A DNA stretch of 64,000 bases from Sipunculus nudus (Eukaryota; Annelida; Sipuncula; Golfingiida; Sipunculidae), in contig CM049306.1 of the NCBI GenBank assembly GCA_026874595.1, positions 14,965,019-15,029,018 of the forward strand. The letters are read 5' to 3'. A program made the translations under genes and the position numbers. The notes beneath the pieces were generated by a model. The model made no database searches. It was given only the letters and a program-made list of their open reading frames with translations, and was not told the DNA's origin. Below are positions 60,070 to 64,000 of this stretch, one piece after another (position 1 is the first letter of the stretch; every line of letters begins with the position of its first letter).

Positions 60070-60394
60070 ACAGAAGCGCAGTTTGGTAGGGAATGGGGTC
60101 GGGGAGGGGGACCTTAGGGGCATACTATATTACACCCCAACCCCTCATACTGACATATAAAAGAATGACATTTTGTTATTTACAAAACTGTGTAACATTT
60201 TCCTCCTATATTAAAAGAGTGTAATCTTTCTGAAATAGCTAATAGCTAACTTAACCAATGACTATTTATATGGCAATGTTCACTCTTTTCCGTGACATGG
60301 TGCATGGGACCCAATTACAAAAGCGCAAATTAAATGATCCATGTAGATTTCGAGAATTTAAACAAGAACTTGAAGATGTATTGTGAACTTACCA

Positions 60395-60660
60395 GCGGCG
60401 GATCCAGCGGTTGGTGGTGGGGGTGGTGGGGGGGGAGGGGGCGGGGGGAATTTCTCAGGAGCCCTTTGTTGCTCAAAATTTTTTTAATATATTAAACAAT
60501 TTAATATGTTGATGGTTTCTGAAGCGAGAATATTTTACACCAAAAAGGTTTAAAGTTTGAAAGATATTTGCGACCATGTTCCCGCATTGAAGGAGGGGGT
60601 CACCCCGTCCACACCTGCTGCCAAAGCGCAAAGGAAATTGTGCCCCTGAGATAATGTTTA
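60395..60660. repeat. G-rich repeat fragment with GGCGGATCCAG motif
   Basis: GGCGGATCCAGCGG followed by a ~40-bp G-rich tract resembles the left end of the MITE at 13859. The opposite end was not found. Confidence 0.35.
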
Positions 60661-60863
60661 CACCTCATATGATAAAATAACTATATCTGCAAAAACTAGA
60701 ATTTGGCCAGTCGGTCGCATTTGATAAAAATATTATTAAATTGTAAAATAATATGATGAAAATATTAATATTGTTTTGCAAGAGTAAGGTAAATGAAATT
60801 AATGAAATGTAATTTTAAGTTTTGTAACCTTATAACAACAGTTTTTCATTCTTTTTACATTTC

Positions 60864-60958
60864 TGTCAATGTGTCAAATAAACTGACTGATTTTTCAGTC
60901 ATTTTATAAAGTGTCTGAGTGAATAAGGCAGTTTGATAATTGACTGCAAATTTCAGGC
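60864..60958 (-). repeat. Partial inverted relative of the 147-bp MITE
   Basis: Begins GTCAATGTGTCAAATAAACT, the reverse complement of the end of 58867-59013. Its far end is lost. Confidence 0.5.
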
Positions 60959-61822
60959 AAAATTAATTTATTTATCCAGTAAGTTGCAAGACGGCATTTA
61001 AAAGCCAGCAATGTTCGACATCTGAGCCAATGCGGTGAGGCGGTACATCCAGCACCATTTGTGTTTACTTCGCCGAACTTACTGCAATTTACAGTATTCG
61101 CGCAGGTTAAGAAGATATGTTTATAATGGTAAAATGTATATCATGTCACGGACGATTTTGCATACTGCCACCTTCATACCTTTATTTGTGCAACAGAACT
61201 AGGAATCAGAATAACCATTTGTACATTCGTGTGTTTGTGTCTGTGTGTGTGTTTGTGTTTATTCACAACATACCTAAGGCAATTATCTCATCAAATTTCA
61301 GGACAAATCGGGAATGGGCCAATTAGGAATAGATTAGTTGCTGGTGTGAATACGGAACATGGTACGGATCCAGGAGTGTCATCAGGAAATATTCTCTAAT
61401 TTACAGTCACTAATGCAAGAATGAACCTGGGGATACGGGCCAAATAAGTCAATGGTGGAGGCTTGCATTCATTAGAATGTAAATTTCTAGTTTGGCCTGA
61501 TGACATGCGATCGTTCCACTCAGAATGGAAAACCAGTAAAAGGATTTACTTCATCATGATATCCAGAATAAATTTTGCTTTGATCCCTTTTATTGCGTGG
61601 GATGTTCCTATAAACGCATGTTCTTAACTTGGTTTTGACGCGTGATAGACATGTAAGAAATGACAGAGGCCACCCTAAAATTTTCGATAAAGATATTGTG
61701 AAAGCTTTGCATATTTGCATAGATGCGATTCTACGTTTCCAACTTGTAAAATTTCATCAATTAAATGTAATCCTCGTGGTGAATAACTGATGTTAGTATG
61801 TTAAAGTGGTGTGTTATACGTT
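60959..61822. other. Non-coding stretch
   Basis: No gene. A short GT-rich tract lies at 61229-61258 and a GGATCCAGGAG motif near 61.37 kb has no partner. Confidence 0.4.
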
Positions 61823-62030
61823 GCCAGCTTCTGCGGTCCAGGCGGTGCACCGAACTCCAGCCCTGGAGAGGTGAGATTTTCCACAGTCGACTAGACCCAA
61901 GATTGGATCTGTAGGCAAGCAGGGAGGCCGTGCCTCACTCACATAGGAGAATGCGCTTTTTCTTCATCTACTTTTTTTGGGGGGTGGGGGGGGGTGTGGG
62001 GGGGGGAGTTCCTCGTGTTATGACCAAACA
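61823..62030 (+). mobile_element. Diverged second copy of the tRNA-derived SINE
   Basis: Reads CCAGCTTCTGCGG, then TTTTCCACAGTCG, CACTCACATAGGAG and GTTCCTCGTGTTATGACC in the same order as the SINE at 51545-51975 on the other strand. The tRNA part is damaged (box B not recognisable) and a G-rich expansion lies at about 61.98-62.01 kb. Confidence 0.65.
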
Positions 62031-62201
62031 GAGTGTAATAACTGAAAGACTAATCCCTCAGTATAGACACATTTGGATGCTTTATTAATTACAGTGCATG
62101 CTAACTGCTAGAATATAAAAAAAGATATCTAAAAGTAATGAAAATTAATTACGGATAATTGGAAAAAGTAATAGATAAATTGAGAGATATAACAGGTCAA
62201 C

Positions 62202-62221
62202 GGGGGGGGGGGGGGGGGGGG
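62202..62221 (+). repeat. Poly-G run
   Basis: Twenty consecutive G. Similar runs occur at 13887-13909, 23568-23587 and 38761-38781. Confidence 0.95.
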
Positions 62222-62764
62222 AGTGAAGAGTCCGCCTCAATCTTTCCCGATCCGGCTCCGTCCTATAGGAGTCGCAGACAGAGCGGACCGGATAGGTCAC
62301 GTTTTTCACGGTATTCCCATGTATATAAGAGGCAATATAGAGGAATCAAATTTTGTCAGACAATTATACGTAGTTTCGTGCAACATGTTATTTCACTCAT
62401 CAGGTAAGACTGTCTGACTGAAATGGTATGGTTCATAATGGTACACATTTGAGGAGTCTGCACATACTACGTAGTAGTAAAATGTCTTTAGGCCTAGATT
62501 AATTAATCAATGTATATATATATAAAGAGTAAGGAATCTCTATCTGAAAAAAATACTTCCATTAACAATTATACCTGAATATATATGATCTGTAAATGTA
62601 TAATGTTTAAGTATTTAATGTATGGTTACTTCACCTCTCTTTATAAATGTGGATATTGTCATAAATCCACAGACACGTCGCGCCATGAACACAACTTTAT
62701 TCAGAAACGGTGACGTAGCACCAACCTGTGCACACGTTACTAGCGGGGCTGTTCCACAAGGTCC

Positions 62765-62773
62765 TATTACACG
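62765..62773. repeat. Target-site duplication (left) of 9-bp-TSD element, copy 2
   Basis: TATTACACG, exactly repeated at 63244-63252. Confidence 0.85.
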
Positions 62774-63243
62774 TACGCTCTTTACACAGCGCTTTACCCA
62801 TAGGTCGGCTACCTATATCGTAAGCGCTGTTTGTTATGACCTTATTTACTGAATCTCTACACCAGAGGGGAGCACTGTAATTTGGTCCAATCAGATGAGA
62901 CCCTGTGCTGGAAGCAAAACGGTTTACCAGCCAAGCGAGGAATACACGAAGCCAATATTGTTCATTTCGTTTTGAGTGACAGCTCATCGCCCCGGCGACC
63001 GTTTGAACAGGCCAAAAGCTCAGAGAGAATCGCCCCACGCGTGGTTTCTGGGCGGAGCCTGATGCCTGTCGAGTTTTTGTTGACTTGCATTTGGTTGGCT
63101 GATAGTCACATCAGCAGTTTCTCAAGCAGACAGGTCCATGTGCACAACCTGGTGTTTAAAAGCATCATAAACGGTCAAAACAGGCAGCGTGAAAATCAGT
63201 AGCTTCTTTAGAAGCGCAAGATTTCCGGTGCTTCGAGAGCGTA
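62774..63243 (-). mobile_element. Non-autonomous element with 9-bp target duplication, copy 2
   Basis: 470 bp with ends TACGCTCT...AGAGCGTA and a perfect 9-bp duplication TATTACACG on both sides. It is inverted relative to copy 1 at 59610-60069. Distinct target duplications at the two copies show they inserted independently rather than arising by local inversion. Confidence 0.85.
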
Positions 63244-63252
63244 TATTACACG
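63244..63252. repeat. Target-site duplication (right) of 9-bp-TSD element, copy 2
   Basis: TATTACACG directly after GAGCGTA. Confidence 0.85.
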
Positions 63253-64000
63253 CAGAAAATGACATGACAAAATCAAGGAGCCTCCACCTGATCATATACA
63301 TTTTTGTATATATCTCATTTCAAATAAAGAGCCAACATCAATAGCATTGTTTTATCATGTACCTGCTATATATCAGTGCGGTGTAGAATGTCAATACAGC
63401 AGACAAGTTCCCCATAGAGTCTGAACAAGTTTTCTATTTAAATATAATAATTACATAAAAATTTAATATATGACACCAAATTTCGACCATACAGTTACTT
63501 AACTTCTGAAATGATGGCCAAGATCGTTTGCTCTTATAGTTATACTGAATAGCAATAACACATGTATCATTCACACTCTTTATATTAAAATCAGAAATGA
63601 GATTAGCATCACTTACTATTTTTAGCAAAATTTTTGTAATATAGTAGCTAAGAGGGCACTTATCTTCATATGCCATCCACGTTATTTACTCCTCTGAATT
63701 CATAATCTTCAAATGTTATACCTATCATGCCATTTATAGAGATGCTCTCATTGGTCAATGATACACTCCCGATCCTGGCTAGTCCTGAACCCCCGTAAAT
63801 AGAGCGGACTCAAACAGATCGGACCGGACTAGTCCTGAAATAAAAAATGCTAGGATTACTCAGGACTGGGTCCGGGGTGAAACAGGAAGTCAAGGAAGGT
63901 CTTTACGCCATGGATATACAACGAACCGTCAGTACAGCATCCTCTCTTGAAAGGTCCAAATGAAAGTAGCACCACGTGGGTTGTTGTATGGTGAATGGAA
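63253..64000. other. Non-coding stretch to window end
   Basis: No gene. CTAGTCCTGAA occurs twice near 63.78 and 63.83 kb beside a GGACCGGACTAG motif, perhaps part of a repeat that continues past the window. Confidence 0.4.

Noticed and set aside
59856-60089. 77-codon frame with a matching frame at 63038-62697, looking like a conserved small protein
   Set aside because: Both lie within two copies of one mobile element. Similarity is uniform along the DNA, including outside the frame.

Overview
The window looks like intergenic or intronic DNA from an animal nuclear genome. It is AT-rich, has no operons or dense coding, carries splice-flanked exon-like sequence, and is full of (TA)n, (TAA)n/(TTA)n and poly-G tracts and transposon remains. 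The mix of elements (a Gmr1-like Ty3/gypsy element, a Rex1/CR1-like LINE, an L1/Tx1-like LINE, a tRNA-headed SINE and many non-autonomous DNA elements) suggests a marine invertebrate, possibly a mollusc. That placement is inference and no host gene confirms it. The only credible host coding sequence is one 174-bp exon on the minus strand (946-1119). A splice donor in a CG-richer patch near 28.1 kb could be a 5' exon of a minus-strand gene.

Layout: 1-4.7 kb is AT-rich sequence with the exon. At 4.70-6.36 kb is a foldback-like element whose inverted arms are arrays of a ~20-bp repeat, abutting a ~508-bp MITE-like element (6.35-6.86 kb). From 6.9 to 16.9 kb there is little beyond a small tandem repeat and a G-rich MITE. 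At 17.0-18.2 kb a pogo-like MITE sits inside a (TA)n tract, followed by the first copy of a hAT-like family. At 19.4-20.3 kb a ~54-bp tandem array lies between 95-bp direct repeats. At 23.8-26.06 kb is a decayed L1/Tx1-like LINE, then a ~515-bp MITE. Two more hAT-like copies lie at 31.4 and 37.3 kb, the latter with a perfect 8-bp target duplication. At 39.12-42.23 kb is a second foldback-like element with ~160-bp units. At 44.5 kb is a LINE 3' fragment.

The best-preserved element is an LTR retrotransposon on the minus strand at 45,866-52,257. It has TG...CA ends, an AAGT target duplication, a tRNA-Pro-type primer binding site, a polypurine tract, gag with a CCHC knuckle, protease, integrase, and a deleted RT/RNase H. 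Integrase precedes RT, the Ty1/copia-like order described for the Gmr1 group of Ty3/gypsy elements. A SINE sits inside its 5' LTR. Further right are a 1.07-kb pogo-like element (53.46-54.53 kb), a nearly full-length but frameshifted Rex1-like LINE ending in (TATCT)6 (55.2-58.3 kb), a 147-bp MITE, and two inverted ~465-bp copies of an element with 9-bp target duplications (59.6 and 62.8 kb).

All transposon genes here are broken, so the region reads as a nested graveyard of several superfamilies. The most unusual content is structural: two elements with tandem-repeat inverted arms, the PR-IN-RT gene order, and clean target duplications defining non-autonomous families.
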